From: Phycomyces blakesleeanus NRRL 1555(-)
Taxonomy: Eukaryota; Mucoromycota; Mucoromycetes; Mucorales; Phycomycetaceae
Direction: 5' to 3'
Length of the DNA: 64,000 nucleotides
Assembly (NCBI RefSeq): GCF_001638985.1
Contig: NW_017265143.1
Coordinates: 818,259 to 882,258, forward strand
A program made the translations under genes and the position numbers. The number at the start of each line of letters is the position of its first letter. Within the stretch, counting starts at the first letter, position 1. Under the pieces are notes generated by a model. That model saw only the letters and a program-made list of their open reading frames with translations, was not told where the DNA came from and made no database searches. Below, one piece after another: positions 24,300 through 36,064 of the stretch.

Positions 24300-24591
24300 G
24301 ACTGTGGGTATAATGAGCGTATAGGGGCGAGATGAGAGAGAAGGAGAGACGACCAAGGGTTGGGTTGTTGTGGTGCAAAGGTTGATTAACGCCAGTGACT
24401 TTAAGTTCCGCTCATCGCATTTCACGCGGGACTGCCCTTACCTCTTTTGGACATTGTCAGAGATGAAACTGAGCATCTGTGATAATCTTCAACCATTCTT
24501 TATAAACCGCTTAAAGTCAATCACATCTCATTCTTTCTCTTAAACACCCCACTCTCTTATTAATAACTTAGTTCTGTCTTTATAAGACACA

Positions 24592-26990
24592 ATGCTTCTC
24601 ACATTATCAAAGACCAATATGGTACGCGCTACCCTGCGCTCCAGTCCAGTCAGATTCACTCCTTATGCTTCCTTCCATCAAGCATCAGAAGCCACTGATA
24701 CTCAAAACCTCATCGAGAAGATTGTCCAAAAGTACGCTCTTGATTTGCCCGAAGGATACAAGGTTAAGAGTGGTGACTATGTCTCTATCCGCCCCCATCA
24801 TCTTCTTACCCACGATAACACTGGGCCTGTCATCCCAAAGTAAGTTCAATTTATATGTAGGTATATGTATATTATGGGGATATCTGACAGTCTTTATAGA
24901 TTCAAGTCCATCGGAGCTACAAAGTTCTACAACCCCAAACAGCCCGTTTTTGCATTGGATCATGATGTTCAGAACAAGAGTGAGAAGAATGTAACAAAGT
25001 ATGCCAACATTGAGAAGTTTGCAAAAGAGCACGGTGTGGACTTTTACCCTGCTGGACGCGGTATTGGTCACCAAGTCATGATTGAGGAAGGCTATGCATT
25101 CCCCTCCACTCTTACCGTAGCCTCTGATTCCCACTCTAATATGTATGGTGGTATTGGTGCCGTTGGTACCCCGATTGTTCGTACTGATGCTGCCGCTATC
25201 TGGGCTACGGGTCAAACCTGGTGGCAAATTCCCCCTGTTGTCAAGGTTGAACTCAAGGGAAACCTTCCTACCGGTGTGACGGGCAAAGATGTAATCATCA
25301 CTCTCTGTGGTTTATTCAATAAAGATCAAGTTCTCAACACTGCCATTGAGTTTCACGGCGCAGATGCCCTCAAGGCCTTGTCTGTTGAAGATCGTCTGGC
25401 TATTGCCAATATGACCACTGAGTGGGGAGCCTTAGCTGGTGTGTTTCCCGTTGACGACCTTACCATTGACTTCCTTCGCAAGCGTATGCGACGAATCGCT
25501 CTTTCTCACTTTGAGAACAAGAATCTTCCACCCACTCCTCCAGGCCAGGATTTTGTCCACCCTCGCATCAATGAGTCCACAATCCAGGAGCTTATTGACA
25601 ACCCAATCAAGCCTTCTCCCAATGCCACATACAGTAAGACACTCACTCTTGATCTATCCACCCTTTCGCCTCATGTCTCCGGACCCAACTCGGTCAAGGT
25701 TGCTTCTTCTCTTGCTTCCCTCGAAGAGCAGGACATCAAGATCAACAAGGCCTACCTTGTGTCATGTGTAAATTCGCGCGCTAGCGACCTTAGACAAGCT
25801 GCTGCTGTTATCAAGGGAAAGAAGGTTAAGGAAGGCGTCGAATTTTACGTAGCTGCTGCTAGTTCTGAGGTTCAGAAAGAGGTAGAAGAATCTGGTGACT
25901 GGGATATCTTGCTCAAGGCTGGTGCTAAAGTTCTTCCTGCTGGTTGCGGTCCTTGTGTCGGTAAGAATTTAGATTGAATACAATGGATAACTACGGACTA
26001 CTTACGACTTTAATTGTACTAAGGTCTTGGTACTGGTCTGTTGAAGGATGGTGAAGTCGGAATCTCGGCAACCAACCGTAATTTCAAGGGTCGTATGGGT
26101 TCTCCCTCTGCATTGGCTTACCTCGCATCTCCAGGTAAAAATGAGTCACAAATTTATGCGGTTTAACCCTACCATGTCCAAAAAAAAACTAATCTCAATC
26201 TCCAATTTTATTTCATAAAAAAGCTGTTGTTGCTGCATCTGCTGTCCTTGGAAAGATTGCTTCTCCTGGTTCTGTTGAGAGTGGTTCCAAACTTTCTACT
26301 GCCCCAGTTCCTTCCTTTAGCATCGAGACTAACGAGCAGAAGCAAGCTTCTGGAACCGAAACAGCTGCTGCTGAAGTCCTACCCAACTTTCCTAATGTAA
26401 TTAAGGGTGAACTCTTGTTCTGCCACCAGGATAACCTCAACACTGATGGAATTTATCCTGGAAAATACACATACAACGATGATATGACCACCGAGGACAT
26501 GCGTAAGGTCGTTATGGAGAACTATGATCCTGAGTTTGTTAACATTGTCCAGGAGGTGAGTGGTTATATAAAGCCATCTTTGTATAGACAATAATTCTAA
26601 TCATTTGATTAGGGAGATGTTTTGGTGGGTGGATACAACTTTGGTACAGGCTCTTCCCGTGAGCAGGCTGCGACCGCTCTCAAGTCTAGAGCTATTACTA
26701 TCATGGTTGCTGGTTCTTACTCGGATATTTTCAAGAGAAACTCAATCAACAATGCCTTGTTATTGATCGAGTCTCCAGAACTCGTTAATGATCTCAAAGA
26801 GCAGGCTGGCACTGACACCTTGACCAAGCGTACTGGCTGGGAGGTTGAGATCCACGTTGCTGAAGGAAAGGTAAACGTGAAGAAGGACGATGGAAGTAGC
26901 AAGCTGTACAAGGTTGGTGGGCTTGGAAAGAGTGTCCAAGAAATCTGGTTGGCCAATGGATTGGAAGGATGGGTCAAGAACAGACTGTAA
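24592..26990 (+). CDS. lys4: Homoaconitase, mitochondrial (lysine biosynthesis)
   Basis: Exons 24592-24839, 24900-25960, 26024-26134, 26224-26555, 26613-26990; 709 aa. It converts homocitrate to homoisocitrate in the fungal alpha-aminoadipate pathway. The first roughly 30 residues are basic and hydroxylated, fitting a mitochondrial presequence. Aconitase-superfamily motifs: [72 protein letters not shown] and [16 protein letters not shown]. The three [4Fe-4S] cysteines are at about 372, 432 and 435. DHDVQN and the long linker between domains 3 and 4 ([10 protein letters not shown] to EVLPNF) separate it from aconitase. The usual CTNSR reads CVNSR here. Confidence 0.96.
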
Positions 26991-27185
26991 ATGACTAGCA
27001 CATATAAAAAGGAGAGAGCCCAAAGGCAAATTGTATACATGTACATCAAAACTGAGTCGTAGAAACGCTAAACATATGCGTAAAAAAAAAGAGTGACAAT
27101 AACAACTCAAATGTTTTTAAAGTAAATACCAAACTAGTAGTATATTTAATAAAAAGCTTTACTGTCTTTATCAAATTAATATGAA

Positions 27186-28145
27186 TTATGTGCGGTATTG
27201 CAATGCTTTAAAGAATGTATTTTCATCAACTACAACACCGTAGATTGGATCAACGGTATATTCCATATCAATATACTCGGGAAGGTTCATAGTGTTCTCT
27301 ATCAAAGTCTCCATTTAATTCAATATATACCATGCTTAAATAAATAACTTTGTACCTACTTGGCGTTTTAATTGCCGGGTAAGTTGGTGGTGGGGCATGA
27401 TATAAACCATCCTTTAGCTTGTTGTTGTTAAGAAAAGTTGTAATTGAGTATGTTTTGGTATTTAATATATAAACTTATACGCTTTTATTATATACCATAT
27501 GGCTTCGGTCAGAGGCAAATCCACGTAAATAGTCGACAGCAGGAATCAATCGAGAGTATCTAAATTATCATCCGCGTTTATTGCGAATTCATAATACAGT
27601 AGTTGCTTAAATTTACCTTTTGAACATGTCTGGAATTACAAGATTTGGATAAAATGATTTCTTCACATATTCTTCAGAAGCACATGGAAATGGTAAAATA
27701 GAATCAAAGTCATAGACTACTGATCTGTGGTAAAAAAAATGTCAAGCCTAGTTTAAGGTGCCTGTGAAGATAGTAGTTACCTAACATTATCGTAATAATA
27801 CAAAATAACATGATAATCCTGCAAAGTATCAGTTTTTTTCAGAAGCTCTTGTCTATTAATATATGTCTTTATTTTACCCAGACAACAGGATATGCATCTA
27901 CGCAGGCGGTTTGGCTCCATACTGGAATCTAATGTCCAGGTTATGCGAGATTCTCATTCTTGCTTATCGCTTACTGTTTTGTTAGGGTTACTTATAAACA
28001 CAACATTACAAAACTCGAGAGAAGGTTCGTCCTTTTCGCTTATAAGTTTGCATAGCATGTAAATATTTTCCTCACAATAACATCGAGTGTAAATGAGGTC
28101 CTGCTTGGCAAGATTAAGTGGTTCACTTTGATTCAAATGGTTCAT
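27186..28145 (-). CDS. NTAQ1: Protein N-terminal glutamine amidohydrolase
   Basis: Seven small exons: 28145-27975, 27928-27878, 27818-27781, 27724-27617, 27559-27496, about 27417-27360, 27298-27186; about 200 aa (human 205). Order of motifs matches NTAQ1/WDYHV1: CYCEENIYMLC (catalytic Cys, residue 24), CNVVFISNPNK, PVVWDYHVILYYYDNV (His about 77), VYDFDSILPFPC (Asp about 92), RLIPAVDYLRGFASDRSHM, APPPTYP, and a short MNLPEYIDM tail. The enzyme deamidates N-terminal Gln to Glu, feeding the arginylation branch of the N-degron pathway. The sixth exon has two possible acceptor sites (27417 or 27411) differing by two codons. It is head-to-head with IMP4 (122 bp) and convergent with LYS4. Confidence 0.92.
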
Positions 28146-28267
28146 CTCAAACCCCTTTTTTTTTATCGGCCGCTGACTCTAGAAAAATGGATCTTATACC
28201 AGTCACACTCGCTCGACATTTTTTTCATTTTTTCGGCCTTGTCGACTTCTTTCTTCATTCAAGCGTC
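28146..28267. promoter_or_regulatory. 122-bp bidirectional promoter, NTAQ1 and IMP4
   Basis: The shortest shared promoter in the window, lying between two divergent start codons. No factor site was recognised. Confidence 0.6.
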
Positions 28268-29693
28268 ATGGTAAGCCCGCAGATGCCATTTACTTGGCAT
28301 TTTTTTCTAGTGAAACAATAAAACTCATCGAGCAAACAATTTTGAATGTAATAGATTCGAAGAAACACTCGTCTGCGCCGCGAATATCTCTACAAAAAAT
28401 CGCTCGAGTCTAAGGACCGCACGATCTACGATCGCAAACAGCAGATCAAGGAGGCGATTGAACGTTTGTATTTAAAATAAAATACAATAATACCGAGATT
28501 ATAGATAACTTATTCCGTTTACTTAGAGGGAAAACCTATTCCTACTGAATTGCGCAATGTTGGAGACGATTTGAAGAAGGATCTTCCCTTTGACCAAGCA
28601 CAGACAGGTAAGACTAAAATAGTTAATATTTAGCTGTAATATATAAATATATATTAATATTCATAAACAGAGCCTTCGACGCATGAGGATGATGAGTATG
28701 CTCGTGCTGGTGTATTCGATCCCAAAGTCCTTATCACGACATCCAGAGACCCTAGCAGCAGACTTCAGCAATTCTCAAAAGTATTTTGTAGTCTATGTTA
28801 TAGAAAGCATGGTAAAGTTATTTACTTGGTATTTGTTTTTAGGAAATGCGTCTTGTATTCCCCAACTCTCAACGCATTAACCGTGGTGGGCATGTTATGA
28901 AGGAAATTGTTGATGCTTGTAGAAGTAATGAAGTGACAGATTTGATTATCTTACATGAGCATCGTGGTCAGCCTGGTAAGATACATACATACATACATAC
29001 ATATTAAAAAGTAATGTGTATATTGAGAGAGATAGCCGAGGAATAAAAGCTGATATAGTATGGTGTATTTAGATGGAATGGTTGTTTGCCATTTTCCTTA
29101 TGGCCCCACCGCCTATTTCTCATTGCACAATGTTGTCCTTCGCCATGATATCAAAGACCAAGGCACAGTCTCTGAAGCATTCCCTCACTTAATATTCAAC
29201 AACTTCAACTCAAAATTGGGACAGCGTGTAAGCGGAACAAAGGCGATGTAGAATTACTTAAATAACTCATCATAAATTCTATACGTAGGCTACAAACATC
29301 TTGAAATACTTGTTCCCTGTGCCTAGAGAAGACACAAAACGTGTGATGACATTTGCAAACGAGAATGATTATATTTCTTTTAGGTAATTATATTATAATC
29401 ATCCCAACGCATATAACTGACTATTTTGTATAGACATCATGTGTATGTAAAAACAGGAAAAGATGTTGAATTGGCAGAAGTTGGTCCTCGATTTGAGATG
29501 AGATGTAAGCTTGAATATACTTTTTATACACACATTCATATTCAATGATGAATTACTTACGCTCTACCCGTCTATGTACTTAACTTTAATAGTGTATGAG
29601 ATCCGCTTGGGAACTGTCGAATTAACCAACGCAGATGTAGAATGGCACCTGGCATCTTTCACTAGAACAGCAGCAAAGAGAATCGAACTTTAA
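28268..29693 (+). CDS. imp4: U3 snoRNP protein Imp4
   Basis: Nine exons: 28268-28270 (only the ATG), 28355-28463, 28527-28607, 28671-28780, 28843-28975, 29073-29227, 29289-29383, 29434-29504, 29593-29693; 285 aa (human 291). The family run starts [13 protein letters not shown], then IPTELRN and the Brix-domain core: [83 protein letters not shown] and the C-terminal ADVEWHL. It acts in the small-subunit processome with Imp3 and Mpp10 on U3-guided 18S rRNA cleavage. The start codon stands alone in exon 1, directly followed by GTAAGC; the downstream sequence matches the family from its second residue, supporting this join. Confidence 0.94.
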
Positions 29694-29813
29694 AAAAATC
29701 ATTATTTTCATGTACAGTAAACGAAATTTAACAATTAAAAAAAAAGAATATAAAAAATGGAAGAAAAAAAAAGATACGTGACGTTCATATGAGAAAGTGT
29801 TCTTCTTTCACTC

Positions 29814-31952
29814 ATGAGCTCTGTCCATCTTGATCGCATGGTAGATCAAGTCTCTGAGCTTTGTAGTTCAGAGACAAGAGCTGACATTCGAGCAGACCTG
29901 GAAAAGACATTAAGTGTAGAATTGACATTAAACAGGATCTGGGATGGTCTTGTAAGGGTTTTTTTTTGTTGATCGTCTTATTTTTGGTCTCATTAGTTTG
30001 GCTTAGTTCATTAGACAATCAAATTCAAATACATTAATCATTCTTGATTCAGACGATGAAGAAGTAGCTACAACAAGTGTAGAATCTAATCATCGGCAGT
30101 AAGAATCCATTAAAAAATATTGTTTTCAACATGTTAATGGGTCTATAGATCTATCGCAATCCCTACAATTAGCACTGCAAAAGCCAGTGGTGATAAGAGC
30201 AGTCTAGACATCACAACTACTCCATCAAGCCCATTAAATGAATTTGCTTGGGATTCAGACAATGATTCCTTGCCTTCTCCAAGTGCTCTTGTCTCACATA
30301 TACTTTCGAACAAAAAAAAGATGAGATCTGCTAAGGTGATCGAAATCGATGATCTGGATGATATTGAAGTGAGATCATCTTTGCCTCAACCCAAAAAGAA
30401 ACAAAAACAGAAAGAAGCTGCGGAATATATGCCTAGCTATATTTGGGAATGGGATGATCTCGATATGGATGAAAATGTTGGTTCATCCTCAAACTCAACA
30501 CCAAAGGTATCATTGAACAATAAAAGAAAACAAGCTTACGCTTATCATTTATTTTATTATATATTTGGTAATATGCAACTAAAATAAAATAATATTAGAA
30601 TTCTTCTCAAAAAAAAAGGGAAAGAGAAGAAGCAAAAGAAGAAAGGGCACGAAAAAAAAAAGAAGAACAAGAAGAAAAGAAGAGGAAACAGGAAGCTCTC
30701 AAGGTAACCGCTGTTTTTCCAGCATTTATTTTAAATCATTCAATATTAATAATAGATAATACCTATTGTAGGCTGAGAAAGAGGCACAAAAGGCACAAAA
30801 GAAACTCCATGAACAGGCCAACAAACTAAGGACAAATCGCAGCCAAGCCTTACCAGAAATGATCGTATACTTAGATAGCGACTTTGAAAAATCAAACGTA
30901 GGAAAGCTGCTGCAGACACAACTCACAGAAAAAGATGTGGAAGTACATATATTATCACGTCCTGCACCTTATACTATTTCATGGAAACGAAAACAACAAG
31001 CCGAGTGGGATGAAGACACACAACAATTTATTCCTTTTAGCTCGATACGCATAAAAGACGAGGCATTTGTATTGGTGTTTGTGACAATTGAGCGCCTATG
31101 CGATCTAATGGAAACAAGATCACTGGAAAGTTTTGTGGAAATTATTCAAGAGGATGCTGGAAGTAAACAGATCTTGATGATGTTGGAAGGGCTGGAACCC
31201 TATTTTAAAAAGAGGATATTGATTGCCAGTCGTCAGTTCCAAGCTACAGTTCTGGAAAATATGCAATCTTCCCAAGTAGGGGGAGCGCGAGAAGAACAAA
31301 GAGCTACACAAAAATCCCGTAAACAGCCAAAGAAAAGGACATTGCAAACCTTGGCAGAATCGGGGCCAACCAAAGAAGAAATAGAAGAAGCCTTGACGCT
31401 GCTTCAGATGATGAAAAATGTTATGATTGTACCTACAGTAGACGAAGTCGACTCTGTTGAATGGCTAATGACTTTGACAGGAAATATAGCTCATGGGATA
31501 TACAAGTAAGTAAATATGTTTTTGGTGAAAGTAAGATAGCATATCCCAAATTTCTTTATTGGTATTTTTTGTAGAGCTCGAGGTGCAGCTGGAAACCACG
31601 CCCCAGCACGAGCTGGAGCAGACTCAGAAGACAATTGGTCAAGGATGCTACAAGAAATACAGCTGTGCACACCTGCTGTAGCCAAAAGTATTATAAAAGC
31701 CTATCCTACAGTAGAGTCGCTTTATAGAGGTTACCAACTTGCATCAAGCCAAAAAGAAGCGGAAGAGTTATTAGCTGATATTGAGGTAAGTTGATCCGCA
31801 ATCTACAAGCTTTGGTAAGGACAGGGGTCTGACAGGCAATGTAGGTTGAGCGGGCTGCATTGTCTGGTCGCGACCGGTTTGTGAACAAGGCAATGTCCAA
31901 GAAGATTTATACAATTTTTATGAATGATGATCCCAACCACAAGATAGCATAA
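29814..31952 (+). CDS. eme1: Eme1/Mms4-type subunit of the Mus81 structure-specific endonuclease
   Basis: Exons 29814-29951, 30007-30098, 30149-30506, 30599-30703, 30772-31505, 31575-31785, 31845-31952; 581 aa (human EME1 570). The first 46 residues (LDRMVDQVSELC to LTLNRIWDG) resemble a CUE-like three-helix fold. A disordered acidic stretch and a Lys/Glu-rich coiled coil follow (about 200-265). The ERCC4-fold part begins MIVYLDSDFEKSNVG and lacks the catalytic ERKxxxD motif, as in all Eme1 subunits. A C-terminal helix-hairpin-helix region has TPAVAKSIIKAYPTVESLYRGY. Eme1 pairs with catalytic Mus81 to cut stalled forks and Holliday-type junctions. It lies 120 bp downstream of IMP4, same strand, and is convergent with PEX5. 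Confidence 0.88.
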
Positions 31953-32136
31953 AGTATTATCATTTTGGAGATAAAATATATATGTATATATAGTATATGG
32001 TATTATAATTTTTCATTATTATTATTGCAAAAAAAAAGCTAGCTTGTATGCAGACTATCCAGTAAGATCTTTGCTAAATACACACCAAGGAACACCTAAA
32101 CGATGCTTTGGGTATGCAACCGTGCAGCTATTGTTT

Positions 32137-34792
32137 TTAGAATTCAAATACACCTCGAAAGGCGTTGAGGTTACGCTGGTCACACTGGCTAGCAAGATCT
32201 TCACGATTCATCCTAATGTAAATAATAATAATAATAATAAAACACATAAGATATGTATAATCAAATACATCTCTTGTTGTACTTACATATACATCACCAT
32301 ACGGAGACTATCCCAGACATTTTCACTCATTCCACCGGAAGGTCCACCTATACCACCCTTCTGTTGGCTCATTATAGATGCACTAGTACTAGAGTCTCCA
32401 GCCTGCTGAAGCGCAAGAGAAGTCAACAAATGTTCTGCTGCCTCCTTGTGCTGTCCTAAATTGATACAGCTAATTGCCAGATTGTAGCGAGCGCGAACAT
32501 AAGAAGGATTGATTTCAAGTGCGTTGAAATAAGCTTCAATTGACCCCGATGTATTGCGTGAATTAGCCAATGTAGCTCCCAACTTATTCCACAGAAGATA
32601 ATCCTATTGCAGTTTAAACGTTAATAACATATCAAAAAACTCTATATTACCGATTACTATGATTTATTTTCCACATACTTGAGGTCTGCTTTGGACAGCA
32701 GCCTTGAAGCAATCGATAGCCTTTTCGTACTCTTCAGATACGTTGAAGAGTACACCAAGACCCACTTGCACATTTGCGTCCATCTCTTCCCCAGGGAAAC
32801 TTCGCGCTGCCTCCAAGAACATATTGGTCACATATTCATGTCTTCCTTCTACTGTTTTAGGCATGCGACCATTTTGAGCAAGGTGTTTGTATTTATTGTT
32901 GTTAGCTATCCATTGCTCAAGACATTCATAAGCATCCTCGCGACAAGACTCATTTGTGTAACTGACGGCCAAAGCAAGCCAGGCCTCGAGCAAAGAGGGG
33001 TTCATGGAAACAGCTCTTTTGAGGGCAGCAATTGCAGCCGAGTCTCTTTCATTCTCTTGTTGACGAAGACCGAGTTCCTGCCATGCATTTGAATCAGATG
33101 TTACCAGCTGTGTTTTTGCTTCCAGGGCAAGGATTGTATCAGCAAGAGAGATGTGTTCTTCATTGATTGCAGCAGGGTTGAGTAGATATGGGTTATTTAG
33201 TGCAAATGTGTAGTTATCATACTCTGGGTTTTCTGCACGATATCCCTGTTTTTCTCCAGTGGCAGTGTCCCAGTCCTTCTGCATGGCATCCCAGTCTTCG
33301 TCCTTTGCTGTTCTAAGATGTGCGATATTTTCCTGATATTGTCGGATCCAGTCGGAAGTGTCTGTGCCATCCTTGAGTACTTTCTGAAGTACGGCAGGGT
33401 CCATTGGTCCGTGCTTGGTGAACTCAGCTGCCCAGTCAATTGCATCAGAAGATGCATTCGTTTCTTTCATAGACTCACCGTCCATCTGGTCAAATTCGGA
33501 TGTCCAACTGCGTTCTTGCTTTTGAGAAAACTCGTTAGACCACATATTACCGCTAGACGAAGAACCGACATTTCGAGTGAATTCATTCTGCCATTGGTGA
33601 GGGTCAGATGTACTCTGGGACTGTGCAAAATCAGATGCCCAGTCTTCTCCCCTTGATTCTACCATCTTATTTCCTTCAATCGAAACTTCTCTGTCTTTTA
33701 GTTTACGCATCAAATTCATAAAATTTGAGTTTTTGAATTTAGGATTCTCTTCAGTACGCACAGAGTCTAGCAACATCGCAGCCGTTCTAGCCAAGGCTTC
33801 CTTGTCTCCTGCCTGTGTAATTGGCTCTTGCTCAGCAAACTCATTAGCCCATGAGTCCTGCGCTGCAAACTCTTGTTCCCAGTTTACATGAGCGCCTAGA
33901 GAACATGTCAGTCCCGCCCAATTTGTATTCAGCACATCCTTTTTTTCACCTGCCTTGTTTTGCTTCCTCAAAGGCATGCTCAAAAGCATGTCTCTCGTGG
34001 TCTGTGATAGCAACCTCATTGGGATGATTCTGTTGAAATGCTGTAAACTCATCATGCCATTTGTGATCTGTGTAGTGGTTTGGTAAGATCATGATTGAAC
34101 TGATTATGTTTTCATCTATTTTGTTTTATCCATGACAAATATACCTGGTTGATTTTGTTGGTATATTTTCTCAAAATCTTCGAAGTTTCCTCCAGGATGG
34201 TGCTGCATCATTGGTTGTTGCATAAAATCATTGGCCCAGTCATTTGATAGAGCATGTTGTGAATTGGCGTTGATAACATCGATTTCTCGATTTAAGCCGT
34301 TAAATTCAAATACTCCGGCCGGACGTTCTACTGCCCTGTCTTCCTGCATAAACTCGCCTGCAAACTATTTTATTCCACAATTTGTTTATTGGCTTAATGA
34401 CCTGTTTATTCCTGGTTCGGCTTTTCTCTCTCGTTTCTGTTATATGCTTACCTGTCTGTCTGCAATAGAAGCTTGGGTGGGTCGGGTGCGAAACCCGGAC
34501 TGGTGATAGTGTTACTATGTGTGCTGGAATACAAATATTATTTTTATTTATTTTTTACCTTTGAGCTCTCTCCTCGTTGATTTCCCATCATACGATCCTA
34601 ATGAGGCGCAATGAGACATGTGCATACGTATGAGGTGTGTCCGTAAGTGTCAATGTGTCAAACACTATCGAACTGTTGTTGTTTTTGAGTTACTTGTTGG
34701 AGAGATCTGTCTTGTTGAAACTGTTTCATAAGACCAGCCATTGGGTTGGAAGGGCCGCACTCGGCTCCTCTTGATACGGGTGAAAATGCCAT
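32137..34792 (-). CDS. pex5: Peroxisomal PTS1 receptor Pex5
   Basis: Eight exons: 34792-34694, 34597-34559, 34499-34452, 34364-34145, 34067-33954, 33895-32679, 32603-32287, 32212-32137; 709 aa. The N-terminus has the conserved cysteine (AECGPSNP, Cys12), the mono-ubiquitination site in the family, then FQQDRSLQQDR. The first half carries nine WxxxF/Y-type motifs (WANDF, WHDEF, WEQEF, WANEF, WASDF, WQNEF, WSNEF, WTSEF, WAAEF), which bind Pex13/Pex14. The C-terminal half has TPR repeats (WQELGLRQQENERD, AWLALAVSYTNE, VQVGLGVLFNVSEEYEKAI, LWNKLGATLANS, ARYNLAISCINLGQHKEAA) that bind the SKL-type cargo signal. The tail DLASQCDQRNLNAFRGVFEF matches fungal Pex5. The join 33954/33895 needs a GC donor to keep frame. 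Confidence 0.94.
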
Positions 34793-35064
34793 TAAATGAA
34801 ATTCTTGAAAGTAATAAATAAAATAGAAAGAAAGGGGAGGGATAGATGGTGTAAAGAAAGTCAAAAAGGCAACACAAGACCGCTGATTAGTCATTTTAAA
34901 CGGCGTTGGCTTGTGGGGATGCGAAAGGTTGAATAGGATTGGTGGAGATGTGACGGCTGGGATGTCTTGAAGCTGTCCCCATGTGAGAAAAAAAATAGGT
35001 AGATCAGACAGACATTGGATAGGATTGAGAGGCACAGGTTGATTACAGTAGAACAATTTTGTAA

Positions 35065-35299
35065 GTCGCACAATTTGAAAATTTGAGTTGCATTTTGGAA
35101 TAAAGAATGTTCAATAGTATTTTATATTTAAACAAAAAGTAGAGTGAAGATTATGTAAAGAAAAAAGAAAAGGATGCCAAAATGTTTAATACCTTGATCA
35201 TTTAAGATTACTTTTCTATACTGCCTATTGGTAAAGAAGTTCCATTATTAGTAGTTAGTAATTCTCAAAAATAAGTCTTGTATTTTCAAATCGTGCGAC
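35065..35299. mobile_element. 235-bp MITE with TAA target duplication
   Basis: Left end GTCGCACAATTTGAAAAT is mirrored by the right end, whose reverse complement reads GTCGCACGATTTGAAAAT (one mismatch in 18). TAA lies immediately outside both ends (35062-35064 and 35300-35302). No coding capacity. A 3-bp TWA duplication suggests the PIF/Harbinger superfamily; a Tc1-type TA reading is possible if the ends are drawn one base differently. Confidence 0.82.
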
Positions 35300-35833
35300 T
35301 AATTTTGTTAAATTATCCAACTTGTATCGCTCGTTCCACTGTAGTCTTGGCTATTCAATACAAAAAAAAATGTAGCACTAAATTTTGGATAAATCAAAAG
35401 GGGTTGGACTATTGATCTATTTTCCAGTGTTATATAATTTTCTTTTCTAGCAATTAAATTAATTAAAAGGACTAGAGAATATATTATCATTGACAAGGTT
35501 TAGACCCTTGGGATATAAGTTTATGTATTTAGAGTATTTTTTTCTACTGACAATTTACTTTGATATTCTTTCAAACCCATACTATATTTAATACTACATT
35601 TAAATCCGCACTGAAGTACTTCTTTATACACTGGTGCCCAAAGGATTGGTTTAAAGCGTAGAATTTTTGTTTAATAATAACAATGGCAATACTATATATT
35701 TAACCTGTAGTAAACTATTCAGGTCCAATACATTATATATCTATATATAAATAGGTACACGGATAGGAAAAAAAAATAAGAATCTTATATCTTAAAAGAA
35801 ATACAGAGGAGACATTCAATCAGAAATTGGTGC

Positions 35834-36064
35834 CTAATAAGTGATAAAGTTGTAAACTCGAGTAGTTCCACCCCTTGGCTTATAGATAATCCGTCCTTCT
35901 TGAGCAAAGCGTTTTATTATGGATTGTACGGTAGAGACTGCCAGACAGTATACGCGGCCAATATCACAAAGTCGCCAATTGTTGACATAGTATCTTATAA
36001 CAATTTCCCTTCGTATCGCAAGAGTAGTCTTTGTATAGCAAGGTTGTCTTGTATATTTAGTCAT
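35834..36064 (-). pseudogene. Tc1-like transposase fragment, N-terminal helix-turn-helix only
   Basis: From MTKYTRQPCYTKTTLAI the frame reads a paired HTH: TTLAIRREIVIRYYVNNW, LCDIGRVYCLAVSTVQSIIKRF, EEGRI-like QEGRIIYKPRGG. This is the DNA-binding head of Tc1/mariner transposases. The frame ends after RVYNFITY with no DDE domain. CACTGGTGCCCAAAG near 35630 and a degenerate inverse of it near 36160-36176 may be its worn terminal repeats, which would make it an internally deleted copy. Confidence 0.7.

Noticed and set aside
24592..26990. Aconitase (TCA cycle) as the identity of this gene
   Set aside because: The DHDVQN motif, the [15 protein letters not shown] stretch and the long interdomain linker fit homoaconitase Lys4, not Aco1/Aco2.
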